Assembly: GCF_015160855.1 (NCBI RefSeq)
Contig: NZ_CP063373.1
Coordinates: forward strand, 868,001-932,000
Reading direction: 5' to 3'
From: Streptomyces ferrugineus
GTDB lineage: Bacteria; Actinomycetota; Actinomycetes; Streptomycetales; Streptomycetaceae
DNA length: 64,000 bases
Positions 39,949-48,884 of this stretch are shown here, in pieces. The notes beneath the pieces are model-generated. The model was given only the letters and a program-made list of their open reading frames with translations, did not search any database and was not told the origin of the DNA. The first letter of the stretch is position 1. Every line of letters begins with the position of its first letter. Made by a program: the position numbers and the translations under genes.

Positions 39949-41127
39949 TCAATCCCTCCCCAGTACCAACGTCCCCGACGAGCAGAACCATCCCCCGGTC
40001 CCCGACGCGACCCCGAGCCGCGGCGGCTCCCCGGTCCGCCCCCGCCGCCACACCTGACGTTCCCCGCCCTCACCCCGCAGCTGCCGCACCGCCTCCACCA
40101 GCAGAAACAGCCCCCGCATCCCGGGATGCTGGGCCGAGAGACCACCCCCGTCGGTGTTCACCGGCAGCTCCCCGCCCCGCACCAGCAGCCGCCCCTTCTC
40201 CACGAACGCCCCGCCCTCGCCCTTGCCGCAGAAGCCGAGGTCCTCCAGCGTCACCAGGGTCATGTAGGTGAACGCGTCGTAGAGCTCGGCGAAGTCGATC
40301 TCCTGCGGCCGCACCCCGGCCCGCTCGAAGGCGAGCCGCCCGCTCACCGCCGCCGGGCCCGTCGTGAAGTCGGGCCACTCGGACATCGCGGAGTGCGAGA
40401 CATGCTCCCCGGCGCCGAGGACCCACACGGGTGCCGTACGGCAGTCCCGTACGAACTCCTGCGCGGCCAGCAGCACCGCCGCCCCGCCGTCGGAGCGGAT
40501 GCAGCAGTGCAGCTTGGTGAAGGGGTCCGCGATCATCGGGCCCGACAGGACGTCGTCCACGGTGACCGGGTCACGGAACATCGCCTCCGGGTTCAGGGCC
40601 GCGTTCGCCCGCGCCTGGACGGCCACCTGTGCCAACTGCTCGATCGTCGTGCCGTGTTCGAGCATGTGCCGGCGGGCGGCCATGGCGTACTTGGCGATGA
40701 GCGTGTGGCCGTAGGGGACCTCGAACTGCAGCGGGCCACGGGAGCCGAAGGACAGGTTCTGGGTCCGGCGGCCCGCCTTGATGTCGGCGCGGGCCGTCGA
40801 GCCGTAGACCAGCAGCACCGCGTTCGCGTGACCGGCCGCTATCGCGTCCGCCGCGTGTGCCGCCATGACCTCCCAGGTGGAGCCGCCGACCGAGGTGGAG
40901 TCGACCCAGGTGGGGCGCAGGCCCAGGTATTCGGCCACCTCGACGGGGGCGAGGGTGCCGAGACCGGCGGAGGCGAAGCCGTCCACCACCTCGCGGCCCA
41001 GCCCCGCGTCGGCCAGTGCCCGGCGGGCCGCCTGGGCGTGCAGGGCGTACGGGGTGGCGTCGTCCACCCGACCGCAGTCGGACAGGGCCACGCCGACCAC
41101 GGCGACGTTCCGGCTTCCGGCAGTCAT
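39949..41127 (-). CDS. Thiolase-like (Ltp2/SCP2-type) protein lacking the nucleophilic Cys
   Basis: 392 residues from the ATG at 41127 (GGAGG 6 bases upstream). Thiolase fold: VGVALSDCGRVDDATPYALH, RSDGGAAVLLAAQEFV, IDFAELYDAFTYMTLVTLED and the C-terminal CGKGEGGAFVE and VNTDGGGLSAQHPG. At the position of the reactive Cys the sequence is GGSTWEVMAAHAADAI, with no Cys, whereas the second thiolase at 50.3-51.5 kb has GGSCATVAHL. Cys-less Ltp2-type proteins act as retro-aldolases rather than thiolases. Shares an operator-containing promoter region with the divergent acyl-CoA dehydrogenase at 41204. Confidence 0.85.
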   Translation of the reverse strand: MTAGSRNVAVVGVALSDCGRVDDATPYALHAQAARRALADAGLGREVVDGFASAGLGTLAPVEVAEYLGLRPTWVDSTSVGGSTWEVMAAHAADAIAAGHANAVLLVYGSTARADIKAGRRTQNLSFGSRGPLQFEVPYGHTLIAKYAMAARRHMLEHGTTIEQLAQVAVQARANAALNPEAMFRDPVTVDDVLSGPMIADPFTKLHCCIRSDGGAAVLLAAQEFVRDCRTAPVWVLGAGEHVSHSAMSEWPDFTTGPAAVSGRLAFERAGVRPQEIDFAELYDAFTYMTLVTLEDLGFCGKGEGGAFVEKGRLLVRGGELPVNTDGGGLSAQHPGMRGLFLLVEAVRQLRGEGGERQVWRRGRTGEPPRLGVASGTGGWFCSSGTLVLGRD

Positions 41128-41172
41128 GAGAGGCCTCCAACCCCTGTGCATATCGTTCTCACCCTCCTAATA

Positions 41173-41185
41173 TGACGACCCGTCA
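41173..41185. promoter_or_regulatory. TGACG-N3-CGTCA operator
   Basis: TGACGACCCGTCA, perfect, between the divergent thiolase-like and acyl-CoA dehydrogenase genes. Confidence 0.75.
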
Positions 41186-41203
41186 GATACGGAGGGAAGA
41201 GCC

Positions 41204-42391
41204 ATGGACGCCAGCTTCACTCCCGAACAGGACGAGATCCGCCGCACCCTCCGCGAGCTGCTCCACAGCCGCTGCGGCCCCCGTGAGCTGCGCGCGGCCG
41301 TCGAGGCCCCCACCGGACACGACCCCGCCCTGTGGAGCGCCCTCGCCGAACAGCTCGGCCTGCCCGGTCTCGCCCTGCCGGAGGCGTACGGCGGTGTCGG
41401 CTGCTCGGCGACCGAACTCGCCCTCGCCTGCGAGGAGACGGGACGGGCGCTGGCGCCCACCCCGCTGCTGGCCACCGCCGTCCTCGCCGCCCCGCTGATC
41501 GCCGCCCTCGGCACCGAGGCCCAGCGCGGCGCCCTGCTGCCCCGCCTCGCCTCCGGCACGCTCACCGCCACCCTCGCCGTCCCCGGCACCGCGCTGGCCG
41601 CCGCGCTCGCCCTCACCGGCGACAACGGCGGTCAGTGGGCCGGCGGCGGACGCGCCGGGGGCGTGCAGGCGCGGCGGGTGGCGGACGGCTGGCGGCTGTA
41701 CGGGCAGGTCGATCAGGTGCTGGACGGGCACAGCGCGGGGCTGCTGGTGGTCGCCGCGCACGCCGGGGGGTTCGCGCGGTCGCGGACGCTGCTGTTCCTG
41801 GTGGCGGGGGACGCCGCCGGGGTCGTACGGGTGCGGCAGACCGCGCTGGACGCGACCCGGCCGCAGGCGCGGGTCCAACTGCGCGACGTGGAGGCCGAGT
41901 TGCTGGGGGAGGAGGGCGCGGATGTGCTGGCTGCGCTCGCCGAGGCGGGGGACGCGGCCGCCGCCGTGCTCGCCTGCGAGGCCGTGGGAGCCGCCGACCG
42001 GGCGCTGGAGCGGACCGTGGAGTACGTGCGGCAGCGGGAGCAGTTCGGGCGGGCGATCGGGTCCTTCCAGGCGGTGAAGCACCGGCTGGCGGATGTGTAC
42101 GTGGGGGTGCAGGCGGCGCGGTCGGCCGCCTATTACGCGGCCTGGGCCACGGGCGGCCGGGTCGGCGGCCTCGCCCTCGCGCAGGCACTGGAGGCGCTGC
42201 GGACCGCGTCCGCCGAGGGGATCCAGCTGCACGGCGGCATCGGGTTCACCTGGGAACACGAGGCGCATCTGTACTTCAAGCGGGCCGCCGGTGACGAGCT
42301 GCTCTTCGGGCCGGTGCACCGGCTGCGGGCGCGGGCCGCCGACGCGGCCGGGCTCTTCGAGGCGACGGACGCGCGGGAGGTGGCGGTGTGA
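41204..42391 (+). CDS. Acyl-CoA dehydrogenase
   Basis: 395 residues. N-terminal FTPEQDEIRRTLRELLHSRC, a reduced middle domain rich in Ala/Gly, and the C-terminal YVRQREQFGRAIGSFQAVKH, then HGGIGFTWEHEAHLYFKRA. The middle lacks an obvious WxTx-type FAD loop, so it resembles the degenerate partner subunit of heteromeric dehydrogenases, like the one at 210-1088. It could assemble with a full subunit elsewhere (for example 4548-5708). ATG start with GGAGGGAAG 5 bases upstream. GTGA-coupled to the deazaflavin-type reductase. Confidence 0.87.
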   Translation: MDASFTPEQDEIRRTLRELLHSRCGPRELRAAVEAPTGHDPALWSALAEQLGLPGLALPEAYGGVGCSATELALACEETGRALAPTPLLATAVLAAPLIAALGTEAQRGALLPRLASGTLTATLAVPGTALAAALALTGDNGGQWAGGGRAGGVQARRVADGWRLYGQVDQVLDGHSAGLLVVAAHAGGFARSRTLLFLVAGDAAGVVRVRQTALDATRPQARVQLRDVEAELLGEEGADVLAALAEAGDAAAAVLACEAVGAADRALERTVEYVRQREQFGRAIGSFQAVKHRLADVYVGVQAARSAAYYAAWATGGRVGGLALAQALEALRTASAEGIQLHGGIGFTWEHEAHLYFKRAAGDELLFGPVHRLRARAADAAGLFEATDAREVAV

Positions 42392-42873
42392 TCGAGGTGC
42401 CCATGGTCGTACGAGCCGTGCAGAAGGTGTCCTCGACGCGGGGCTTCGCCAAGGTCGCCCCGCATGTCATCCCGGTCCTCGACCGTGCCGTGCACCGGCT
42501 CACGCGCGGGAAGGTGCTGCTCAGCGCCCAGATGCTGCCCGGCGTGATCCTGACCTCCACCGGCGCCCGCAGTGGACTGCCGCGCCGTACGCCGCTGGCC
42601 TGCATGCCCGAGGAGGACGGCCGCTCCTGGATCCTGGTCGGCTCCAACTTCGGGCGCTTTGGCCATCCCGCCTGGACCCACAACCTCCTCGCCCATCCCG
42701 ACGCCGAGGTCAGCTGGAAGGGGCGGGACATCCCCGTCACGGCCCGGCTGCTGGAGGGGGAGGAACGGGCCGCCGTATGGAAGACGGCGCTGGCGTTCTG
42801 GCCGCCGTATGCCACGTATCAGGCCAGGGTGGAGCGCGAGATCCGGCTGTTCCGGATCGTGCGGCGGCGATGA
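42388..42873 (+). CDS. Deazaflavin (F420)-dependent nitroreductase-type protein
   Basis: 161 residues, GTG overlapping the previous stop. The pattern VILTSTGARSGLPRRTPLAC, ILVGSNFGRFGHPAWTHNLL, AHPDAEVSWKGRDIPVTARL and WPPYATYQARVEREIRLF is that of the Ddn/DUF385 family, which binds F420H2 and reduces quinones or nitro compounds. It may supply reducing power or protect against quinones in the catabolic pathway. Part of the operator-controlled operon from 41204. Confidence 0.87.
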   Translation: MIEVPMVVRAVQKVSSTRGFAKVAPHVIPVLDRAVHRLTRGKVLLSAQMLPGVILTSTGARSGLPRRTPLACMPEEDGRSWILVGSNFGRFGHPAWTHNLLAHPDAEVSWKGRDIPVTARLLEGEERAAVWKTALAFWPPYATYQARVEREIRLFRIVRRR

Positions 42874-43025
42874 GCTCCGGGTGTCCGCCGGGGGAGGAGT
42901 GCACCGGGACGAGCGGTGCCGTGCTCGGCGGCCGGGACGGCGGGGACGCCTCCCCCGACGGCGCGCTGCCTGGCCCTGCTGTGTACGACAGCCCCCGGGG
43001 GGCGCCCCCGTAAGGCGACCGGCCG

Positions 43026-43649
43026 CTACAGCGTCGCCAGGCGCTGTACCAGCAGGAACGCGCCGATTCCGAGCATCGCCGCCCCGGAGGTGCGGGTGAC
43101 CGCGCGGGCCGCCGCGGGGCGGGTGCCCAGGACCGCGCGGGCGCCGAGGCCCACCGCGAGGTAGACCGTGGCGCAGCACGCCATGTGGAGCAGGCCGAGC
43201 GCGGCGGTCTGGGCGGGGACCGGCAGATGGTCGCCCTTCGTCACCAGGAACTGCGGCAGCACCGACAGGTAGAGCAGCAGGCCCTTGGGGTTCAGGCCGC
43301 TGATCGTGGCGCCCCGGAGGAAGGCGCGGGCCGGGCTCGTGGCCACCGTCTCCTCCGCCGCCCCCGGCGTGCCCGGGCGGCGCAGCACGCTCCAGCCCAG
43401 CCAGACCAGGTATCCGGCGCCGGCGGCCGTCAGCGCGGTCAGCAGACCCGGCTCGCTCGCCACCAGCACCGCGAGACCGGCCACCGCCAGGACCGTGTGC
43501 AGCGCGTACCCGGTGACCAGGCCCGCCACCGCCGTCAGCGGCGTGCGGTCGCGCAGCCCGGCGGAGATCGCGTACGCCCAGTCGGCGCCCGGCACGCAGA
43601 CGAGCAGCAGGTCGATGGCGAGGAAGGAGAGGAGCAGTCCGGAGTCCAT
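43026..43649 (-). CDS. LysE/RhtB-family exporter
   Basis: 207 residues from the ATG at 43649. Six hydrophobic segments, starting LLLSFLAIDLLLVCVPGADW (with the family's VPGPD-like VPGAD), and ending SGAAMLGIGAFLLVQRLATL. GLNPKGLLLYLSVLPQF is the conserved NPK motif of the LysE superfamily. Exports an amino acid or analogue by proton exchange. Divergent from an AsnC regulator across an 82-base gap, the classic arrangement for amino-acid-sensing control. Confidence 0.9.
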   Translation of the reverse strand: MDSGLLLSFLAIDLLLVCVPGADWAYAISAGLRDRTPLTAVAGLVTGYALHTVLAVAGLAVLVASEPGLLTALTAAGAGYLVWLGWSVLRRPGTPGAAEETVATSPARAFLRGATISGLNPKGLLLYLSVLPQFLVTKGDHLPVPAQTAALGLLHMACCATVYLAVGLGARAVLGTRPAAARAVTRTSGAAMLGIGAFLLVQRLATL

Positions 43650-43731
43650 ACCGGCGACATTAGGCGGGAATGGCTCGAAGGTGTTGTCGAAGTTTGCCCA
43701 TGATCGTGGTTTGTGGGGGAAGATCTGTCCC

Positions 43732-44184
43732 ATGGACGACGTGGACAGGAAGATTCTTGCCGAGCTCCAGCAGGACGGGCGGCTGACCGTGACCGAGCTG
43801 GCAGCTCGGGTGCGGCTGAGCGTCTCGCCGTGCCACCGGCGGCTGCGGGAACTGGAGCGGGCCGGGGCGATCAGCGGTTACCGGGCCGTCGTGGACCCGG
43901 GCGCGGTCGGGCTGACCTTCGAGGCGCTGGTCTTCGTCTCCATGCGGCAGGAGGACCGGGAGACGGTCGCCGAGTTCGAGAGCGCGCTGGCCGGGATCCC
44001 GCATGTGGTGGAGGCGCAACGGCTGTTCGGGGAGCCGGACTATCTGCTGCGGGTCGTCGCCGCCGACCTCGCCGCCTACCAGCGGCTGTACGACGACCGG
44101 CTGGCCACGCTGCCCGGGGTGCAGCGGCTGACCTCGACCCTGGTGATGAAGCACGTCGTACAGGACCGACCACTGCCCGCCTAG
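43732..44184 (+). CDS. Lrp/AsnC-family transcriptional regulator
   Basis: 150 residues from the ATG at 43732. N-terminal HTH (VDRKILAELQQDGRLTVTEL, AARVRLSVSPCHRRLREL) then the RAM/AsnC ligand domain (EALVFVSMRQEDRETVAEFE, GEPDYLLRVVAADLAAYQRL). Probably senses an amino acid and controls the divergent LysE exporter. The shared gap contains AT-richer sequence (TCGAAGGTGTTGTCGAAGT) with a direct TCGAAG(G/T)T repeat, a candidate site. Confidence 0.9.
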   Translation: MDDVDRKILAELQQDGRLTVTELAARVRLSVSPCHRRLRELERAGAISGYRAVVDPGAVGLTFEALVFVSMRQEDRETVAEFESALAGIPHVVEAQRLFGEPDYLLRVVAADLAAYQRLYDDRLATLPGVQRLTSTLVMKHVVQDRPLPA

Positions 44185-44494
44185 CCGGGCCGGCCGGCGC
44201 CGATACGCCGCAAGCGCCGGGTGGCGGGCTCCGGGACACCACGCGGACGACCTGGACCGAGGACCTCGCCGCGCTCGCCCTCCGGAGCTGTCCTGGTTCT
44301 GCCCCCGGCTGGGCCACCGGCTGACGGCCACCGACGAGGCGCTGCCGTCGGCCGAGAACGTCGACCGGCCCTGCGAGGGCGGGCCGGCCCGCGGTCGGCG
44401 CCCGAAGCGGAAGCAGGCGGTGGTCCACTCGTGTGGATCACCGCCTGCCAGACAGGACTTGGGAGCCGTAAAGCCTACGGGCGGCCGCCCGGTG
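44185..44494. other. Intergenic region, nothing recognised
   Basis: 310 bases between the convergent AsnC and TetR genes. Frames are open by composition only. No clear terminator or repeat. Confidence 0.35.
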
Positions 44495-45142
44495 TTACTT
44501 CGTCGGCTTCTTGCCGGTCACGCCCAGGTGTACCAACAGCGCCAGATTCGGCTTGAGTTCGGCCTGTTTGACGCCCCACGTCTGGAAGCCCTTCTGGTGC
44601 GAGGCCACCGCCGCGAGCATCGCGACGATCGAGCCCGCGACCGCGGCCGGGTTGACGTCCTTGTCGACCCTGCCCTTGGCCTGTAGCTGACTGACCGCGT
44701 CCGCCAGGGAGTTGTTCACGGAGTTCAGGATCTTCATACGGAGCTTGTAGAACCGTTTGTCCCCCTCGGACGCGCCGAGATCGACGACCCTGAGGATCGC
44801 GTCGTTCTTGCGCCAGAACTCCAGGAAACCGTCGACGAGTTCCTGAGCCGTCTGCCAGCCGGCCTTGCCGACCCAGCTGCGGCCCTCGACGAGCTCGGTC
44901 AAGGAGGCGCCCTCGGCGGCCATTTGCTCGGCGATCTCCAGGACGGCGCCCTCGACGTCCGGGAAGTACTGGTAGAAGGTCGCGGGCGAAGTGCCCGCCT
45001 TCCGGGCGACATCGATGACTTTGACGTCCCGGTACGGGGAGGAGCTGAGCATCTCGCTGAGGCAGTCGAGCAGCTTCTGCCGGGTCGCCTGCCCACGCCG
45101 GCCGGCCACACGGCCGTCGACGGTACGCACTTGTCCTGTCAT
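44495..45142 (-). CDS. TetR-family transcriptional regulator
   Basis: 215 residues. N-terminal HTH: TRQKLLDCLSEMLSSSPYRD, then VKVIDVARKAGTSPATFYQYF. The ligand domain is helical (AQELVDGFLEFWRKNDAILR; SLADAVSQLQAKGRVDKDVN). It stands alone; both neighbours are unrelated. A degenerate copy of the TGACG-N3-CGTCA palindrome (TGTCATGCCGTCA, 45137-45149) overlaps its start codon, which suggests autoregulation by the same site family seen before seven catabolic loci. It is thus my best in-window candidate for the repressor of that regulon, with an acyl-CoA or steroid-type ligand likely. This assignment is inferred. Confidence 0.85.
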   Translation of the reverse strand: MTGQVRTVDGRVAGRRGQATRQKLLDCLSEMLSSSPYRDVKVIDVARKAGTSPATFYQYFPDVEGAVLEIAEQMAAEGASLTELVEGRSWVGKAGWQTAQELVDGFLEFWRKNDAILRVVDLGASEGDKRFYKLRMKILNSVNNSLADAVSQLQAKGRVDKDVNPAAVAGSIVAMLAAVASHQKGFQTWGVKQAELKPNLALLVHLGVTGKKPTK

Positions 45143-45149
45143 GCCGTCA
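45137..45149. promoter_or_regulatory. Degenerate operator over TetR start codon
   Basis: TGTCATGCCGTCA: right half matches the consensus, left half 3 of 5 bases. Possible autoregulatory site. Confidence 0.4.
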
Positions 45150-45264
45150 GCTTACCGAGGCGTGATCGAGGCGCGATTCGGCCGACTGCAAATGGGGTGC
45201 ACGAGGATCACGAGGCTGGTGTGCCTGGTCTGCGGGGTGCGCGGCAGGCCGCTACTTTTGCCGC

Positions 45265-46002
45265 ATGGCCGAAAACAGGGCATCCGCGAACGGAACGGGA
45301 TACACGGAGGGCGTCCCGTGCTGGGTCGACGCCCAGCTTCCCGACGTGGCGGCGGGCAAGCGCTTCTACGGTGAGCTCTTCGGGTGGGACTTCGAGGAGG
45401 CGTACGACTCCACCGTGTGGGCCCGTCTGGACGGCGACCGCGTCGCCGCGCTCGCCCGCAAGAAGGACGGGCGGCTGCCCACCGTGTGGACGGTGTACTT
45501 CGCCACCCCGGACGCCCGGGCGCTGGGGGAGCGGATCCGCGCGGCGGGCGGGCAGGTGGTCGTCCCGCCCGTGCGGATGGGGGCGGACCTCGGCGCCGCC
45601 GCGCTGGTCACCGACCCCGAGGGCGCCGTCTTCGCGCTCTGGGAGGCGGGCAGCCACCGGGGCTTCGGCCGACGGTACGAGCCCGGCACCTTCGCCTGGG
45701 TGCAGCTCTACGCCCGGGACACCGACGCCGCCAACGCCTTCTACGGCGAGCTCTTCGCCGACGCCCTGTTCGGACCGGACGCCAAGCCCGACTTCGGCCG
45801 GGCGGCCGTCTCCGAGGTCTTCTCGGAGATGATGCCGCCCCATTTCCTGGTTCACTTCCGGGTGGCGTCCTGCGAGGAGACCCTCGGCACGGTGAACCGG
45901 CTCGGCGGGCGGGTGCAGGTGCCGCCCTTCGAAACGTCGTACGGCACGGTCGCCGTCGTCACCGACGACCAGGGGGCGTCGTTCGCGGTCCTGGAACGCT
46001 GA
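45265..46002 (+). CDS. VOC-family (glyoxalase/bleomycin-resistance-like) protein
   Basis: 245 residues with two VOC modules. First: GVPCWVDAQLPDVAAGKRFY, GELFGWDFEEAYDSTV and AAALVTDPEGAVFALWEAG. Second: FAWVQLYARDTDAANAFYGE, and VTDDQGASFAVLER. Double-module proteins of this length form metal-dependent dioxygenases, isomerases or binding proteins. The exact chemistry is unknown. Not operator-linked. Confidence 0.87.
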   Translation: MAENRASANGTGYTEGVPCWVDAQLPDVAAGKRFYGELFGWDFEEAYDSTVWARLDGDRVAALARKKDGRLPTVWTVYFATPDARALGERIRAAGGQVVVPPVRMGADLGAAALVTDPEGAVFALWEAGSHRGFGRRYEPGTFAWVQLYARDTDAANAFYGELFADALFGPDAKPDFGRAAVSEVFSEMMPPHFLVHFRVASCEETLGTVNRLGGRVQVPPFETSYGTVAVVTDDQGASFAVLER

Positions 46003-46232
46003 CCGCGTGCTTCCGCCTCCGGCGTCCCACTATGCGAACCGGCGCTTTCCGCGGCCGCCGGAGTGTGGTTTTGTCCCAAGACACCCCGTTCCGCCCTCGG
46101 GTTCGCAACCACGCCCTCGGACAGGAAGAATCGGGGTGCGTGCCGCCAAGGCGGTGCGGTGGTGAGACGCTGCACGGGGTCGCGTACATATGTGGGTGAC
46201 GGGGCCCGTACGGGGAGGTGGCAGGCAGAGTG

Positions 46233-48596
46233 GTGGATCAGCTGACGCAGCACGATCCGCGCAGGATCGGGCCGTTCGAGGTGCTCGGACGGCTGGGCGC
46301 CGGCGGTATGGGGCTGGTCTATCTCGCGCGCTCGGCTTCGGGCCGGCGCGTGGCGATCAAGACGGTCCGCACGGAGCTCGCCGAGGACCAGCTTTTCCGC
46401 GTCCGCTTCACACGTGAGGTGGAGGCGGCCCGGGCGGTCTCCGGCTTCTACACGGCGGCCGTGGTCGACGCCGACCCGCGTGCGGCCGTGCCGTGGCTGG
46501 CCACCGCGTACGTCCCGGCGCCCTCGCTCGAGGAGATAGTGAACGAGTGCGGGCCGCTCCCGGCCCAGGCGGTGCGCTGGCTGGCGGCGGGCGTCGCGGA
46601 GGCCCTGCAGTCCATCCACGGCGCCGGTCTCGGCCACCGCGACCTGAAGCCGTCCAACGTGCTCGTGGTCGAGGACGGCCCGCGCGTCATCGACTTCGGT
46701 ATCGCGTCCGGCGTATCGAACACGCGTTTGACGATGACCAACGTCGCCGTCGGCACCCCCGCCTACATGTCCCCGGAGCAGGCCAAGGACTCGCGCAGCG
46801 TCACCGGCGCGAGCGACGTCTTCTCGCTGGGCTCGATGCTGGTGTTCGCCGCCACCGGACACCCCCCGTTCCACGGCGCCAACCCGGTCGAGACGGTCTT
46901 CATGCTGCTGCGCGAGGGCCCCGACCTGGAGGGCCTCCCGGACGAGCTGCGCCCGCTGATCGAGTCCTGTATGCAGATGGAGGCCACCGGCCGCCCCAAC
47001 CCGGCCGACCTCCAGGCCCAGCTCGCACCCCACCTCTTCGGCTCCGGCACCGACGACAGCGGTACGGCGTCCGCGTGGCTGCCCGAGCGCGCGGTGAGCC
47101 TGATCGAGGCGCGGCGCGGCGGCCGCCCGGCGGCCAAGCCTCGTTCGTCCGGCCGCAGCGGCGGCGACCGTTTCGTTCCCGCCCCCGCGCCCGTGCCGCC
47201 CCCGCCCTCGCACGACCCGGTGGTCCCGCAGCCCGCGCCCGTCCCGGCCGGCGCCCCCGACACCGGCCCGGTCCGCCTCGCGGGCGCCGCGGTCCCGATC
47301 GGCCCCGGCCCCCGCGTCGCCGACGCCCGCGCCGCCGCCATGCAGGCGCCCCCGCCGGAGGCCGGCCTGGTCGCCTCCTGGGCCAAGCCCCGCCCCGGCG
47401 TCAACGGCGCCGACCCCGCCGTACCGGCCGTGCCGCCCGTGCCCCCGGAGAACGCGGCCGGCTGGCGGCCCTGGCGCTTCCGCATGTCGAACGACGTCTG
47501 GGGCACCCCGGCCGTCGCCGACGACCTCGTCTACGTCACCTCCTTCGAGGTCCACGCCCTCGACGTGGCCACCGGCCGCCGCCGCTTCAAGACGCGCGAC
47601 GTGGCCTGGTCGATGGCGGTCGCGGACGGCCGTATCCACGCCTCCGACGGCCCGACCCTGTTCGCCCTGGAGAGCAGGGAGGGCGCGGACCTGTGGCGGC
47701 TGCAGACGGACGCCTGGGTGTACTCGCTCAAGGCCGAGCGCGGCACCGTCGTCACCGGCACCCGCGGCGGCGGCGTCCAGGCCTGGGAGGCCTCGAACGG
47801 CCAGAAACTCTGGGAGATCACCGGCGCCCAGACCGACTTCGAGTCCCCGGAAGCCGGCCCCGCGCTGTACGACGGCACCGTGTACGTCTGGCAGGACGCC
47901 CGGCTGCGCGCCCTGGACGCCCGGACCGGCGACGAGCGCTGGTCGTACCCGATCGGCGACGCCGCCTCCTGCGGCGGGGTGCCGGTGCGGGTGGCGCAGG
48001 CGCACGACGGCCATGTGTACGTCTCCGCCGGGACGCGGGTGCTCGCGCTCGACGTGATGAGCGGCCATGTGCGCTGGCACTTCGAGGCCCCCGCGGTCTT
48101 CCTGTGCCCGCCGACGTTCGTACCGGGCCCCGCGGTGACCGGCGGCGGCGTGTACCTCGCCGACTACCTCGGCACCGTCTACGCCCTGGACGCCACCGAC
48201 GGCCGCGACCGCTGGCGCATCGCCACCGAGTCCCGCTCCTCCATCGAGCCGGTGCTGGTGGCCGCGGGCCATGTGCACGTCGGCAGCGGCAAGGGCCTGT
48301 ACACGCTGGACGCGGTCACCGGTACGCCGAAGTGGCGCTTCCAGGCGGGCGGCGACCTCGTGGGCGCCCCGACGGTCGCCGAGGGCCGGATCCACTTCGG
48401 CTCCACCGACCACCTGCTGTACACCCTCAAGGCCGACGACGGCCGGCTCAGATGGAAGCTCGCCACCGGCGGCGAGATCACCGGCTCGCCCGTGGTCAGG
48501 GACGGGGTGGTGTACGCGTGCAGCAAGGACCGCTGTGTGTACGCGCTGGACGCGGAGAAGGGCACGGGCACGGCACGTAACGCTTCGCTGAGATAG
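46233..48596 (+). CDS. Ser/Thr protein kinase with PQQ-type beta-propeller
   Basis: 787 residues; GTG at 46233 is preferred because GGGGAGG at 46212-46218 is too near the in-frame GTG at 46218. Kinase domain (~1-280): GRLGAGGMGLVYLA glycine loop, AIKTV with Lys 43, HRDLKPSNVLVVEDG catalytic loop, IDFGIASG, GTPAYMSPEQ. A Pro/Ala-rich linker (~290-410) follows, then about seven PQQ-like repeats (~420-787; repeated LDAxTG and YVTS-type strands) forming a beta-propeller. No transmembrane helix is seen, so it is probably cytoplasmic, and the propeller may bind a protein or ligand. Family known in Streptomyces; target unknown. Confidence 0.93.
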   Translation: MDQLTQHDPRRIGPFEVLGRLGAGGMGLVYLARSASGRRVAIKTVRTELAEDQLFRVRFTREVEAARAVSGFYTAAVVDADPRAAVPWLATAYVPAPSLEEIVNECGPLPAQAVRWLAAGVAEALQSIHGAGLGHRDLKPSNVLVVEDGPRVIDFGIASGVSNTRLTMTNVAVGTPAYMSPEQAKDSRSVTGASDVFSLGSMLVFAATGHPPFHGANPVETVFMLLREGPDLEGLPDELRPLIESCMQMEATGRPNPADLQAQLAPHLFGSGTDDSGTASAWLPERAVSLIEARRGGRPAAKPRSSGRSGGDRFVPAPAPVPPPPSHDPVVPQPAPVPAGAPDTGPVRLAGAAVPIGPGPRVADARAAAMQAPPPEAGLVASWAKPRPGVNGADPAVPAVPPVPPENAAGWRPWRFRMSNDVWGTPAVADDLVYVTSFEVHALDVATGRRRFKTRDVAWSMAVADGRIHASDGPTLFALESREGADLWRLQTDAWVYSLKAERGTVVTGTRGGGVQAWEASNGQKLWEITGAQTDFESPEAGPALYDGTVYVWQDARLRALDARTGDERWSYPIGDAASCGGVPVRVAQAHDGHVYVSAGTRVLALDVMSGHVRWHFEAPAVFLCPPTFVPGPAVTGGGVYLADYLGTVYALDATDGRDRWRIATESRSSIEPVLVAAGHVHVGSGKGLYTLDAVTGTPKWRFQAGGDLVGAPTVAEGRIHFGSTDHLLYTLKADDGRLRWKLATGGEITGSPVVRDGVVYACSKDRCVYALDAEKGTGTARNASLR

Positions 48597-48884
48597 GGCG
48601 GGTTGGGTTGTCGGTCGTCTGCGGCGCCGTTGGGGCTGGTCGCGCCCGCGCGGCGGAGCCGCACATCGATGCAGCCCCGCGCCCCTTCAGGGGCGCTGCT
48701 CGCCCCGGGGTCGTGTGACGGCCGTCGTGCCGGCGCACGGAAGGGGTCCGGACGGCGGCCGTCCCAGGGGAGCGGTCATCTTCACCGCCCTTACACGAGA
48801 CGCTACGCCGGGTGAGCGCTTACCGCCATGTGGCCGCTGCTAACGTGACGTGCTCACGATCGCGACAACGGGGGTTGAAACACC
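48597..48884. other. Intergenic region with Streptomyces-type repeat
   Basis: 288 bases after the kinase. 48630-48697 holds a long copy of the GGGGCTGGTCGCGCCCGCGC type repeat, ending in the hairpin GCGCCCCT-TC-AGGGGCGC (48680-48697), which can terminate transcription. No gene seen. Confidence 0.5.

Noticed and set aside
42870..43013. A 47-residue frame (ATGA-coupled) after the deazaflavin reductase.
   Set aside because: Gly/Pro-rich, low complexity, no family; probably an open frame by composition.
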